From JAWKTT01 sp041398965 (GTDB lineage Bacteria; Planctomycetota; Planctomycetia; Planctomycetales; Planctomycetaceae), in assembly GCA_041398965.1 (NCBI GenBank), contig JAWKTT010000014.1, positions 1 through 64,000 on the forward strand: a stretch of 64,000 bases of DNA. Direction: 5' to 3'. Of the stretch, positions 36,950 through 46,460 are shown piece by piece (positions within the stretch are counted from its first letter, which is position 1; every line of letters begins with the position of its first letter). Both the position numbers and the translations under genes were made by a program. The notes under the pieces are model-generated. The model was not told the DNA's origin. It did no database searches and worked only from the letters and a program-made list of their open reading frames with translations.

Positions 36950-37303
36950 ATGGCGGGTCAGCGCCGCATAGATATCGAAGAAATCGGCGATGTGACCATT
37001 GCCCGATTCGTCGACAAAAAAATCCTTGATGAGAACAACATCCAAGTCATCGGCAATCAGTTGTTTGGACTGGTCGAAGAAGACGGTCGGAAGAAAATCG
37101 TCTTGGATTTCACGAATGTCGAGTACCTTTCCAGTGCTGCCTTGGGCAAACTGATTACAATGGATAAAAAGACGAAGGCCGCCGGCGGCAAACTCCGGTT
37201 GTGTGCCATTCGTCCCGATATTTACGAAGTCTTCGCCATTACCAAGTTGAACAAGATGTTCGACATCCGCGATACTCAGGAACTTGCCCTCGCAGGATTC
37301 TAA
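36950..37303 (+). CDS. STAS domain anti-sigma factor antagonist
   Basis: A 117-residue single STAS domain of the SpoIIAA/RsbV type. The key site YLSSAALGKL carries the serine expected to be phosphorylated by a partner kinase, and FDIRDTQELALAGF ends the domain. The ATG has AGGA about 9 nt upstream. The RsbW-like gene follows 178 bp downstream, so the pair probably forms a partner-switching module in the cytoplasm. Confidence 0.92.
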   Translation: MAGQRRIDIEEIGDVTIARFVDKKILDENNIQVIGNQLFGLVEEDGRKKIVLDFTNVEYLSSAALGKLITMDKKTKAAGGKLRLCAIRPDIYEVFAITKLNKMFDIRDTQELALAGF

Positions 37304-37481
37304 CGTCGCAATTGTTCGACGGATTCGTGATTCAACGATTTCGTTGGACAGTGTGCGAACAGTTCAAACGGCACGTCGTTGCCATCGATTCCGTCGTCAA
37401 CATCTTGGCGACGGGGTCACCCCTCAGGCGGTCGCCTGTTCCTTCAGACATTTCGTCAATGCACATTCCGAGGAGTCGCGA

Positions 37482-37895
37482 GTGTCCCCACTTTTCGTGA
37501 AGACGATCTGCAGCGACACGCGCGAAGGTCAAGTCGCACAGGACGAGATCATGGAACTGGTCGAAGCGGAAGGCTTTCCGATGCAGGACCAGTTCGGCAT
37601 CCGGCTCGCTCTCGAAGAAGCCATCGTCAACGCCATTAAGCATGGCAACAAGATGGACCCGACGAAAAAGGTCCAGATCTGTGTCGAAATCACTGAAGAA
37701 TCGCTCAATGTTGTCATCGAAGACGAAGGGGCAGGCTTCCGACCCGAAGATGTCCCTGATCCGACCGCCGAAGAGAATCTCGAAAAGCCGAGCGGTCGCG
37801 GGTTGATGCTGATGAACGCCTTTATGAACGTGATGTATGAAGGTTGCGGCAACCGAGTCGTCATGCGGAAATCCCGCGTTGCAGAAGTCGAGTAG
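37482..37895 (+). CDS. RsbW-like serine kinase / anti-sigma factor
   Basis: A 137-residue GHKL ATPase. The N box is EEAIVNAIKHGNK, the G1 box is EDEGAGF and the G2 box is GRGLMLMNA. The family phosphorylates STAS antagonists and binds sigma factors. The start is the GTG at 37482 (VSPLFVKT), chosen because GAGGAG lies 7 nt upstream; reading from 37284 would overlap the STAS gene and add unrelated sequence. No sigma factor or PP2C phosphatase is encoded nearby, so the output is unknown. Confidence 0.92.
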   Translation: MSPLFVKTICSDTREGQVAQDEIMELVEAEGFPMQDQFGIRLALEEAIVNAIKHGNKMDPTKKVQICVEITEESLNVVIEDEGAGFRPEDVPDPTAEENLEKPSGRGLMLMNAFMNVMYEGCGNRVVMRKSRVAEVE

Positions 37896-38092
37896 AGCTT
37901 CCCTCCAGCCTCGCCCTTGGAGAATGGAGATGACCCGCTGCAACATCGCCCGACGGCTCAAGTCGTGCCGCTCGGATCAGTAGATCGTTTTCGGCGAACG
38001 AACCGCTGATCACTTCACCCTTTGTCGGCAATCGCTTACCCTCGTGGCAGACCGTTCCGTGTCTCCCCCCCATTCGTCTCCAAAGGTCTCCC

Positions 38093-38827
38093 ATGCCTCG
38101 TCCTTCATTGTCGATCATCCTTTGTAGTCTTCTGTTGAGTGGTGTTTGTTCCCGACTATGGGGACAGGACGATATTGCCAGGTGGGAACCGGAGATTCGC
38201 AAGCTGGAGGCACTCGATCAACAACAGGTTGATCCCCAAGATGCCATTCTGTTTCTGGGGAGTTCCAGCATCCGACTCTGGGAGAGTGTCGCCCAGGATG
38301 TGGCTCCTTACCCGACCATTCGACGCGGGTATGGGGGAGCAAAATTCTCCGACCTCAATGCCTACGTCGATCGTCTGGTCGTGGCACACAAGTGTCGGGC
38401 CATGGTGATCTTCGTGGCCAACGACATTACCGGGGGTGCCAACGATAAGTCTCCAGAAGAGGTGGTCAAACTTGTCGCAAGCATCACGACGACGATCCGC
38501 AAGACCCATCCCGAGACCCCCATCTTCTATGTCGAAGTGACGCCGACCTTCAAGCGATGGCCGGCATGGAAGACGATTCGCACGTTGAACAGCCGGATTG
38601 CTGAATACTGCTCGGATACTGAAAACGTCCATTTCATCAGCACGGCTGCAAATTATTTAGACCCAAAGACCGACGAACCGATTGCCACCTATTTTCGCGA
38701 AGATCAACTCCACCAAAACGCCGACGGGTACAAAGTCTGGGGCCGCATCATTAAAGCCCGTCTCGATCAAGTCTTGGGATCCCATGTCAACGCTAACATT
38801 GAAACAACGACCTCTGAGGCGAAGTGA
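38093..38827 (+). CDS. Secreted SGNH/GDSL hydrolase
   Basis: A 244-residue exported esterase-like protein. After a signal peptide (MPRPSLSIILCSLLLSGVCS) the SGNH blocks are visible: block I FLGSSSIRLW (nucleophile Ser), block II RRGYGG, block III VANDI and block V EDQLHQN (Asp and His). Planctomycetes often use this group to deacetylate sugars or cleave esters. The next gene is convergent, and a strong hairpin lies between. Confidence 0.92.
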   Translation: MPRPSLSIILCSLLLSGVCSRLWGQDDIARWEPEIRKLEALDQQQVDPQDAILFLGSSSIRLWESVAQDVAPYPTIRRGYGGAKFSDLNAYVDRLVVAHKCRAMVIFVANDITGGANDKSPEEVVKLVASITTTIRKTHPETPIFYVEVTPTFKRWPAWKTIRTLNSRIAEYCSDTENVHFISTAANYLDPKTDEPIATYFREDQLHQNADGYKVWGRIIKARLDQVLGSHVNANIETTTSEAK

Positions 38828-38872
38828 TCTTGCATGGAAAGCGGCAGGCAACCGCAGACTTGCTGGCGGTCA

Positions 38873-38893
38873 GCGTAGGTCACAGACCTACGC
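38873..38893. terminator. Perfect hairpin between convergent genes
   Basis: GCGTAGGTC-ACA-GACCTACGC, a perfect 9-bp stem with a 3-nt loop, lies between the SGNH hydrolase and moaD, which converge. There is no long T-run, but on the minus strand it is preceded by a G tract. It may be a bidirectional terminator or part of a dispersed palindrome. Confidence 0.55.
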
Positions 38894-38947
38894 CCCCCCA
38901 AGTAAGACAACTCGGTCACGGGGTGTGGCGTGCGGACAAGGTGTCGA

Positions 38948-39193
38948 TTAGCCGCCGCTGACGGGGGGGAAGCAAGCGATGGTGTGGCCGTCGACCAATT
39001 TTGTGTCGAGTGGGGCGTAGTCAGTGCCGATGGCGAACAGGAGTGAGGGGGCCAGAGGTTCCAAGGAGGGATGGAGTTCCAGCAGGGTAGCTTTGAGTTG
39101 GAGCAAGGTGCTTCCGGACGGGAGGGCCACCGTCTCTTGAGGTGTTCCTGCCAGATCTCGGGCTCGGGCGAAGTATTGCAGAGTCACGTTCAT
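38948..39193 (-). CDS. moaD: MoaD/ThiS-like sulfur carrier protein
   Basis: An 81-residue ubiquitin-fold protein ending in the thiocarboxylate-forming Gly-Gly (FPPVSGG). The core has VTLQYFARARDLAGTPQE. MoaD carries sulfur for molybdopterin synthesis together with MoaE, but no moaE or other moa gene is in view. The ATG at 39193 overlaps the stop of the FAD/Fe-S protein (ATGA), so translation is probably coupled. That link to an oxidoreductase rather than to Moco genes is unusual. An alternative sulfur acceptor cannot be excluded. Confidence 0.88.
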   Translation of the reverse strand: MNVTLQYFARARDLAGTPQETVALPSGSTLLQLKATLLELHPSLEPLAPSLLFAIGTDYAPLDTKLVDGHTIACFPPVSGG

Positions 39194-42100
39194 GACATCA
39201 CCAATTTGCGTTTGGTGGGCTTCAGTCGATGCCGAAGTTCGGGCATCAGACCATACGCCAAAGCTAACAGCTTGATGGGATGTAGCGTCGGGGTCTTTGT
39301 GCCCTGTTGCATCTGCATTCGGCAACTGCTGCACTCTGTCATTCCGATGTTCAGGTCGGGTTGTTGCATGCGTTCTATCAGAGGTGCCCCGATCTGAATT
39401 GATTTGTCGAAGTTCGTTGCGGAAAGTCCATAGGCTCCAGCCATTCCCGAACATCCCAGGTCGATATCCACCAACTTCAACCCTGGGATTTGCGAGATCA
39501 ACGATCGCCACGGAGCTTGACCAAGGGCCTTGGCATGACAGGGCGTGTGGATTCCGACCGTCAGATCGAGTGGTGCGAAGTCCTGCTTTAGCTGCTTTTT
39601 CTCGTGAAGCCCTAACAGGAAGGTGCCGGCATCGCAGGCTTGTTGGGCGATAACTTGCACGTCCGGCGATCCGAGAATGCGTGGATACTCTTCCTTCAGG
39701 CAGAGTGTTGCGGCTGGTTCGGTGCAGACAATGCGGTATCCCTCTCTCGCAAAACCAGCCAACTCGCGAACATTCGCCGCTGCGACAGTTCGGGCGGCGT
39801 CGAGGTCCCCTGCCGAGATCATCGCCATCCCGCTGGCTGTTTGATCGGGAGGGACAATCACCGATACGCCGTGATGCTCCATCACCTTGAGAAACGCGAC
39901 TCCGAGTTCGGGGTCGTGATAGTTGGCGAAGTGGTCGACAAAGTACACCACCGGTCGTTCCGCATCTTGCTTCCAAGCTTCCATCGTCCCGGAGGACTTG
40001 AAGCGTTTGAGGAACGTGCGACCGGCAAACGTCGGGAGTTTGCGTTCCTTGGCAATGCCGAACAGTTTCTCGATCACGTATCTTGCGGACCGACTGCCGA
40101 GTAGCCAGTTGGATAGGGGAGCGAGTACACATCCGAGTCGACCAAAGGAATGAGCCCGGGAGAGAACCCAGTCTGCCCGGCGGACACCAAATGTGGCAAT
40201 GTATTCCGCTCGCGCTTCTAACATGAGGCCAGGGATGTCGACGTTGGCCGAGCACTCGACGCGGCACTGCTTGCAGTTAAAGCACGACGCGGCGACGCGG
40301 CGGAAGTCTTCGCTGGCAAGTTCGTGCCGTTCGAGTTGCCCCGATGCGTAGTTTCGCATCATATTGGCCTTTGAACGTGGACTCGCTTCTTCGCTGAGTT
40401 CGACTCGGAAGAAGGGGCACATGCGAAGCGACTCGTCCTGTGTGCGGCAGCTTCCACAGCCGTTGCAACGCATGGCTGCCGCTGCCATCTCGGCCGGTCC
40501 CCACTGCAATTGCAATGGGACGAAACCGTCTGACAATGGTTCGGCGTCTCCTCGGGACGCTTTACTATCGATCGTTGACTCTTCTTCGTTTTCTGTTGGA
40601 GCACTCGCGCGAGTTGCGCCGTTGGTTGGGGCGACAGCAACAGCAGGTTCGGCGGGGCGAAGATGCCGAATCGTCAGGTGCGGGTCATCACTAATGATCT
40701 TGCCCGGGTTCAGCAGATTGTGTGGATCGAAGACATCCTTAACGAGTCTGAAGACACGATAGAGCGGACCATACTGAGTTCGCAAAAAGGCTGTGCGAGA
40801 GAGCCCATCTCCATGTTCACCGGTAATGGTCCCGCCAACTGAAATTGCGAGATCGTAAAGTTCCCGGGCGAGAGCTTCGATGCGATGCCCATCGGCCGAT
40901 GTCGGCATGGGGAGAAAGGGCCGTAAGTGGACCTGACCCGATGCGGCATGGGCATACATCGAGGCGGTAATGTCGTGTTTTTGCAGCACACGATGAGCCC
41001 GAGTCAGAAAGTCTCGAAGCATCTCGGGAGGGACGGCAATGTCTTCGACAAACGGCTGCGGTCGCGTATTGCCGATGAGTCGTGTGAGATTCGGCACGAC
41101 CTTAACCGACAGCGACCAGAGAGCCTCAATGTCGTCCGGATCGTAGGCTTCTGCGGCGAGGTAGACTGAGCTATCCACTCGGGTTGCCGCGTCGATCACC
41201 ATACGAATACGATCCCGAGCCTGACGGGCGTTGTACCCTGTCTGTTCGACGACGAGGGCTGCTTCAGCCGAGTTGGGGATCAACTTTTCAAACCGCGGGT
41301 CTGATTCACGCGAGAGCGAAAGCAACCGTCGATCAAGGAGATCGCACGCACTGGGTTGCAACTGTGCAATGGCGGGGACGACGTTGAGTGCCGACTCCAT
41401 TCGACCGAACAGTAGCAGGGCGACCCCTCTCGCCGCCGGGATGGGGGCGGTGTGCAGCGTCGCGGCGGTGAACATTCCGAGTGTTCCCTCCGAGCCGATT
41501 AACAGTCGGGGGAGGTCGATGCGATCCTCCGTCAACACTGATCGGAGATGATAGCCGGCACAATTGCGGATGATGGGGGGCTGATACTTTTGGATGAGGT
41601 CGCGATGCGTTTCGAGCAGACCTCGCATCCGACTGATGATGGTCCGTTTGACAGCGGCATTGTGTTCATTTTCTACGCTGGGATCGCTGCCGTCAAAGTC
41701 ACTGAGTGCGGCTCCAAGAAGACCGGAGGGGACACCGGTCGCTTGAGACAACCCCATGACCAACCCATCGCTAGTTTGCCCCGATAAACCTTCGGTCGTC
41801 CCTCCGTTCTGTGTCGGTCCACTTCCCGGCGTTGAGGTTCCGTTAAGTTCTCCGTTCGGCGATTTCATCGCGAAGCGGGCAGTTTGATCAGCACTCGTCG
41901 AGAGTCGTTCAAGTCCCGCCTCAAAGCAAACCCCACCCATCAGCACAACTTCAAGCGAGCGGACGTGATCGCGTGTCGAACCGACGCGCACAGCGTGGGA
42001 ACCTGCCGAGTCGACGCCAATCATGCCGCCGATCGTACTGATGGCCGTGTTCGAGGGGTCCGGCGGAAAATAACGGCCTTTCTCGCGAAGCCTCTTGTTC

Positions 42101-42528
42101 AATTGATCCCGAATCACTCCCGGCTGCACGCGGACCGAGTCTTCGCCAATCTCCAAGACCTGTGTCATGTGTCGAGAAAAGTCGACAATGAGTCCCGCAC
42201 CGAGTGCTCCACCGGCCAGACCAGAACCAGAACCGCGACTGATGAGTGGCAGACCAATCTCCGCCGCATATTTGGCGAGGGCGACCACATCCTCGCGGTG
42301 GCGCGGGCAGGCAACGCCTAATGGCATCACCTGATACAGGCTCGCGTCGGTTGAATAATGAGAGCGGGTGAGTGCATCGAACCGGAGTTCTCCTTCGAAC
42401 ACTCCGGCCAGTTCGTCCACAATCCGCTGCTGCTGGGAATCCAAAGGGAAAATATCCTTGATCGGGGAAAGAGCGACGTCACACGGGACTCGTCTGGGCA
42501 GCTTCTCGAAGTGGCTGAAGGTGTCCAC
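39190..42528 (-). CDS. FAD-linked oxidase fused to Fe-S/CCG domains (YdiJ/GlpC-like)
   Basis: A 1112-residue oxidoreductase. The N-terminal FAD-binding PCMH domain (about 65-330) has PLISRGSGSGLAGGA; it carries a Ser/Thr/Gly-rich insertion at about 215-262. An FAD-oxidase C domain (about 350-640, TGEHGDGLSRTAFL) follows. After a disordered linker (about 640-685) come two 4Fe-4S clusters (CNGCGSCRTQDESLRMCP near 688, CFNCKQCRVEC near 748) and two CCG domains (HTPCHAKAL, TECSSCRMQM). It resembles D-lactate or 2-hydroxyglutarate dehydrogenases feeding the quinone pool. The electron acceptor and substrate are unproven. It sits between the zinc-ribbon gene and moaD. Confidence 0.93.
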   Translation of the reverse strand: MDTFSHFEKLPRRVPCDVALSPIKDIFPLDSQQQRIVDELAGVFEGELRFDALTRSHYSTDASLYQVMPLGVACPRHREDVVALAKYAAEIGLPLISRGSGSGLAGGALGAGLIVDFSRHMTQVLEIGEDSVRVQPGVIRDQLNKRLREKGRYFPPDPSNTAISTIGGMIGVDSAGSHAVRVGSTRDHVRSLEVVLMGGVCFEAGLERLSTSADQTARFAMKSPNGELNGTSTPGSGPTQNGGTTEGLSGQTSDGLVMGLSQATGVPSGLLGAALSDFDGSDPSVENEHNAAVKRTIISRMRGLLETHRDLIQKYQPPIIRNCAGYHLRSVLTEDRIDLPRLLIGSEGTLGMFTAATLHTAPIPAARGVALLLFGRMESALNVVPAIAQLQPSACDLLDRRLLSLSRESDPRFEKLIPNSAEAALVVEQTGYNARQARDRIRMVIDAATRVDSSVYLAAEAYDPDDIEALWSLSVKVVPNLTRLIGNTRPQPFVEDIAVPPEMLRDFLTRAHRVLQKHDITASMYAHAASGQVHLRPFLPMPTSADGHRIEALARELYDLAISVGGTITGEHGDGLSRTAFLRTQYGPLYRVFRLVKDVFDPHNLLNPGKIISDDPHLTIRHLRPAEPAVAVAPTNGATRASAPTENEEESTIDSKASRGDAEPLSDGFVPLQLQWGPAEMAAAAMRCNGCGSCRTQDESLRMCPFFRVELSEEASPRSKANMMRNYASGQLERHELASEDFRRVAASCFNCKQCRVECSANVDIPGLMLEARAEYIATFGVRRADWVLSRAHSFGRLGCVLAPLSNWLLGSRSARYVIEKLFGIAKERKLPTFAGRTFLKRFKSSGTMEAWKQDAERPVVYFVDHFANYHDPELGVAFLKVMEHHGVSVIVPPDQTASGMAMISAGDLDAARTVAAANVRELAGFAREGYRIVCTEPAATLCLKEEYPRILGSPDVQVIAQQACDAGTFLLGLHEKKQLKQDFAPLDLTVGIHTPCHAKALGQAPWRSLISQIPGLKLVDIDLGCSGMAGAYGLSATNFDKSIQIGAPLIERMQQPDLNIGMTECSSCRMQMQQGTKTPTLHPIKLLALAYGLMPELRHRLKPTKRKLVMS

Positions 42529-42558
42529 GTTCCATTCTGATGAGCCGGACCCGCGATG

Positions 42559-43041
42559 TCACGTCAAGCCGGACGGATTCGCCGCATCGGCCTGTTCCTG
42601 CCGGATGCGGTCTTGCCGATACTTCTCTCCCAATTCGTGATTGTATCCCGCGAACTGTTCGCCGGGGGCCGACACCCGATGTCGAGCATGACAACGATAA
42701 CAGACGAGAACATCGGGCATCACCAGATACAAAATCATATCCAGAGCCGCGAACCCCATCAGGATGCCAATGGCAATCAGCGGTTGATAGTAGTACCACG
42801 CAATGCTGCTCAGGACCGCTCCCAGAAAGACCGCCAAAATCCCGAGTGACTGCGGAAAGTCTTTCTGCCGCCAGAGATCGTCGTTTCCGCACGCCAGGCA
42901 GCAAGAGGGATTGCCATCGACAATCTTTCCAGCATCGACGGGAAAGTCCCAGCCACATTGTGCGCACGCGTGGTTCTTCTCCGTTGCACAGTCGCAGCGG
43001 TTGGTCGTGGAACAGTTCGGACAGGAGTAGGTGAGTTGCAT
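42559..43041 (-). CDS. Zinc-ribbon membrane protein
   Basis: A 160-residue protein. Two N-terminal zinc ribbons (CPNC...CDC, CAQC, CLAC) are followed by two transmembrane helices (SLGILAVFLGAVLSSIAWYY and PLIAIGILMGFAALDMILYL), a further CYRCH pair and a basic tail. It is encoded 30 bp upstream of the FAD/Fe-S protein on the same strand and is probably in the same operon. No function can be assigned. Confidence 0.85.
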   Translation of the reverse strand: MQLTYSCPNCSTTNRCDCATEKNHACAQCGWDFPVDAGKIVDGNPSCCLACGNDDLWRQKDFPQSLGILAVFLGAVLSSIAWYYYQPLIAIGILMGFAALDMILYLVMPDVLVCYRCHARHRVSAPGEQFAGYNHELGEKYRQDRIRQEQADAANPSGLT

Positions 43042-43456
43042 ACGAAAGATTGTAATCAGCCCTCGTCCGAAAGGCGCGTCTGCAAAGAGGTGATTTTGGG
43101 CCTTTCATGTTTTGAAGAATGCCCAAACGTGCGACCGACATCCATGTCCGTCGAAAGCGAGGCACCCACGGGACGTTGCTCCGATCCGAGCATCACTCCC
43201 CTCGTTTGGCGGCTAGATTCGGGCGACCGTGTTAACCGCAACAACTTCGACTGCGGCTTGCCGTTAAAAAAATTGACCTCCGGCCTCACGGCGGACAGGA
43301 AGTCCATCCGACGAGAGACACAACGTCCAAACCTCAAGGGCCCCGTCTTCTCCCCCTTGCGGGCTGACGAACAGCAACTGGCTCGCTAAACTTTCCGAAC
43401 ATCGTCGCAAATCTCTGTCGGCACATCACTCCTTCATTGAACACATCAGGACCATC
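43042..43456. other. Divergent intergenic region
   Basis: About 0.4 kb between the zinc-ribbon gene and xylulokinase. No family-like coding frame and no repeat were seen; divergent promoters are expected here. Confidence 0.35.
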
Positions 43457-44998
43457 ATGAGTGTTTATCTTGGCATCGACATTGGCACTTCTGGCACCAA
43501 GACGCTCGCCATTCGAGAAGATGGCACCATTCTCGCTTCGGCGACGATCGAGTATCCGCTCTACAGTCCAAAGCCGGGATGGTCTGAACAGAAGCCCGAA
43601 GACTGGTGGGATGCGTCGGTGAAAAGCGTTCGACAAGTGCTCAAAGCCGGCAAGATTTCTCCCGTTGACGTGAAGGGGATCGGCCTTTCCGGGCAGATGC
43701 ACGGCTCCGTCTTTCTCGACAAGAAGCAACAGGTCATTCGCCCCGCACTCTTGTGGAACGATCAACGGACCGCTGCCGAGTGTGTCGAGATCGAGTCGCG
43801 TGCCGGGGGACGCAAGAAGCTGATTCAGATGGTCGCCAATCCCGCTTTGACAGGGTTCACCGCTCCGAAGATTCTCTGGTTGAGAAACAATGAGCCGAAG
43901 AACTTCGCCAAATGTACACAGATACTGCTCCCGAAAGATTACGTGCGATTGAGGTTGACGGGAGAATTTGCGACCGAGGTGAGTGATGCTTCTGGAACGC
44001 TTCTTTTGGACGTCAAACAACGCCGCTGGTCGACCAAGTTGCTCGGACTGCTCGAACTTGATGCCGCGTTGTTGCCGAAGGTGTATGAGTCGGAAGAGGT
44101 CAGCGGGCAACTCACCTCCGAAGCTGCCGCACTGCTCGGATTGCCCGCAGGAGTGCCGGTCGTTGGTGGCGGTGGCGATCAAGCGGCGAGCGCGGTTGGA
44201 AATGGGATCGTCAAGTCGGGCGCCCTTTCCGCAACAATGGGGACCAGCGGCGTTGTGTTCGCACATAGCGACAACCTGCAAATCGATCCGACGGGCCGCG
44301 TCCATACATTCTGTCACGCGGTCCGCGGGCAGTGGCATGTCATGGGTTGCGTTCTGTCAGCCGGAGGAAGTTTGCAGTGGTATCGCAATCAACTCGGACA
44401 ACAGGAGATGGCTGAAGCCAAGAAGCGGAAGATCGACCCCTACGAACTGCTGACCGCACAGGCGGCAGAAGCAGCGCCCGGTTGCGAAGGTCTTTACTTC
44501 CTCCCCTACCTGACCGGCGAACGGACACCTCATGCCGACCCGAATGCCCGGGGAGCCTGGATTGGTCTCAGCCTTCGTCACGGTCGGCCTCAACTCGTGC
44601 GCTCGGTGATGGAGGGGGCGACCTATGCCATGCGAGATTCTCTGGAGATTCTCAAAGAGATGAACATTCCAGTCAATCAGATTCGCATTTCGGGTGGGGG
44701 GGCCCGGAGCGACTTCTGGCGACAACTTCAGGCCGACATCTATGGTCAATCGGTCTGTACGATCAATGCCGAACAAGGTCCGGCTTTTGGAGTCGCCCTG
44801 CTGGCCGCAGCTGGAACGGGGGCATACAAGAACGTTGTCGAGGCCTGTAACGCCACGATCAAAGTCGTCAGCGAGACGAAACCGATCGCCAAGAACCGCA
44901 AGACCTACGATACCCTCTACCCCCAATACGGGCACCTCTACCGCTCCCTCAGAGGAAATTTCGCTGAAATTGCCAAGACCATCGCACTGCATGGCTGA
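43457..44998 (+). CDS. xylB: Xylulokinase
   Basis: Phosphorylates D-xylulose to xylulose 5-phosphate in the cytoplasm. The FGGY-family motifs are clear: YLGIDIGTSGTKTLAI at the N-terminus, GIGLSGQMHGSVFLD, WNDQRTAAEC, and the catalytic Asp241 in GGGGDQAASAVGNGI; the FGGY C-terminal motif reads ISGGGARSDFWRQLQADI. Its 513 residues are normal. No xylose isomerase adjoins it. Confidence 0.93.
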   Translation: MSVYLGIDIGTSGTKTLAIREDGTILASATIEYPLYSPKPGWSEQKPEDWWDASVKSVRQVLKAGKISPVDVKGIGLSGQMHGSVFLDKKQQVIRPALLWNDQRTAAECVEIESRAGGRKKLIQMVANPALTGFTAPKILWLRNNEPKNFAKCTQILLPKDYVRLRLTGEFATEVSDASGTLLLDVKQRRWSTKLLGLLELDAALLPKVYESEEVSGQLTSEAAALLGLPAGVPVVGGGGDQAASAVGNGIVKSGALSATMGTSGVVFAHSDNLQIDPTGRVHTFCHAVRGQWHVMGCVLSAGGSLQWYRNQLGQQEMAEAKKRKIDPYELLTAQAAEAAPGCEGLYFLPYLTGERTPHADPNARGAWIGLSLRHGRPQLVRSVMEGATYAMRDSLEILKEMNIPVNQIRISGGGARSDFWRQLQADIYGQSVCTINAEQGPAFGVALLAAAGTGAYKNVVEACNATIKVVSETKPIAKNRKTYDTLYPQYGHLYRSLRGNFAEIAKTIALHG

Positions 44999-45122
44999 CC
45001 CGTTGTGCCAGAGTCGGGTGCGTTCGCGATAGGAAAGGTTACTCCTCCCCGGAGTTGCAAAGCGCGGGCGAAACCGGAACACTGCGGGGCTGTTTTACTG
45101 ATCGTCTTGAGCAGGTTTCCTT

Positions 45123-46370
45123 ATGCAATTTCATCGTCACCGGTTGGCCAACGGGCTGCAAATTATTGCGGAGACGAATCCGCGCGTGCATAGCGTCGCG
45201 GTTGGTTTCTTCGTGAAGACCGGTTCTCGTGACGAGACGCTGGAAGTCTCGGGGGTCAGTCACTTCCTCGAACACATGGCTTTCAAAGGGGATGAGCGAT
45301 TTTCGGCGGACGACGTCAACCGTATTTTGGACGAGGTCGGTGCCCGATACAACGCGTCCACGAGTGAAGAACTGACGCTATTCTATGCCGCTGTGATTCC
45401 TGAGTATCTCGACAAGACCTTCGAACTGCTGGCCGCGCTGATGATGCCTTCCTTGCGTTCCGAAGACTTTGACCTGGAGAAACAAGTCATTCTCGAAGAG
45501 ATCGGGATGTACGAAGACCTTCCGGGATTTCAGGCGTATGACATGGGGATGGCTCAGCATTTCGCTGGTCATCCGCTGGGGCAGTCGATCTTAGGTTCGA
45601 AAGAGAGCATCCAGGCACTGACTGTTGAGCAGATGCGGGAGTATCACACGCGGCGGTATCATGCTCAAAACATCACTCTGGCTGTCGCAGGGCAAGTCGA
45701 GTTTGCCGATGTCGTGCGACTCGCGGAGACATGGTGCGGCAGTTGGAGGCAGGGAGAAGCGAGCCGCGATTGCACCGAAGCCTCCCCGCAAGGAGGGCTG
45801 AAACTGTTGACCCGGGAGGCGAATCATCAGCAACATCTCATGCAGTTGGGACCGGCTCCTTCTGCGCAAAGTTCGATGCGGTTTGCCGCGGAAGTGTTGG
45901 CCGTTGTCGTCGGCGACGACTCAGGAAGTCGGCTGTTCTGGGACTTAGTCGACCCTGGCGACGCGGAATCGGCAGAATTGAGCTTCCATGACTACGATGG
46001 AAGTGGATGCTGGTCGGCTTATCTCTGCTGCCTCCCCGGTCAAGTTCCAGAGAATCTCGCCCGAATGCATCGCATTTTCGATGAGATCAATGCCAATGGT
46101 GTCTCTGAGGCAGAGTTAGAGCGAGCCAAGAACAAGACATTGTCGCGCATCGTTCTCGCAGCAGAGCGTCCGATGGGACGGCTGTCGTCGCTGGGGGGAA
46201 ACTGGGTCTACCGGGAGGTCTACTCGACCGTTGCCGACGATCTGGCGGCGATCCGGGCCGTTGATGCCGAACAGATTCGGCAACTCTTGATGACATACCC
46301 ACTTCGTCTGGTGACGACAGTCGGCGTCGGCCCGTTGGAGTCGCTGGAGGCAGCAGTCAGCGTCGATTGA
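45123..46370 (+). CDS. M16 family zinc peptidase (processing-peptidase-like)
   Basis: A 415-residue protein with the inverted zinc motif HFLEH (His47, Glu50, His51) and the downstream Glu in LEKQVILEEIGMYED. A second M16 half without the motif (from about 185) completes the fold. It is probably a cytoplasmic or periplasmic peptidase of the PqqL/YmxG type; no signal peptide is evident. It lies 124 bp downstream of xylB and 388 bp before ruvC. Confidence 0.93.
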   Translation: MQFHRHRLANGLQIIAETNPRVHSVAVGFFVKTGSRDETLEVSGVSHFLEHMAFKGDERFSADDVNRILDEVGARYNASTSEELTLFYAAVIPEYLDKTFELLAALMMPSLRSEDFDLEKQVILEEIGMYEDLPGFQAYDMGMAQHFAGHPLGQSILGSKESIQALTVEQMREYHTRRYHAQNITLAVAGQVEFADVVRLAETWCGSWRQGEASRDCTEASPQGGLKLLTREANHQQHLMQLGPAPSAQSSMRFAAEVLAVVVGDDSGSRLFWDLVDPGDAESAELSFHDYDGSGCWSAYLCCLPGQVPENLARMHRIFDEINANGVSEAELERAKNKTLSRIVLAAERPMGRLSSLGGNWVYREVYSTVADDLAAIRAVDAEQIRQLLMTYPLRLVTTVGVGPLESLEAAVSVD

Positions 46371-46460
46371 GGCGGTCTCGCCCAAACACTTCCGTTGTGA
46401 GATGTGAGCCGTCGCCCACCTCCGTCGAATGCGTTTCGCCCCGGCAATAATGTGGCGCAT

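Noticed and set aside
35882..37045. A minus-strand open frame of 387 codons
   Set aside because: It is antisense to the DUF218 and STAS genes, is rich in Arg/Ser/Pro, and shows no domain.
43334..44338. A long minus-strand open frame of 334 codons
   Set aside because: It lies opposite xylB, which has clear family motifs; the reverse frame has none.
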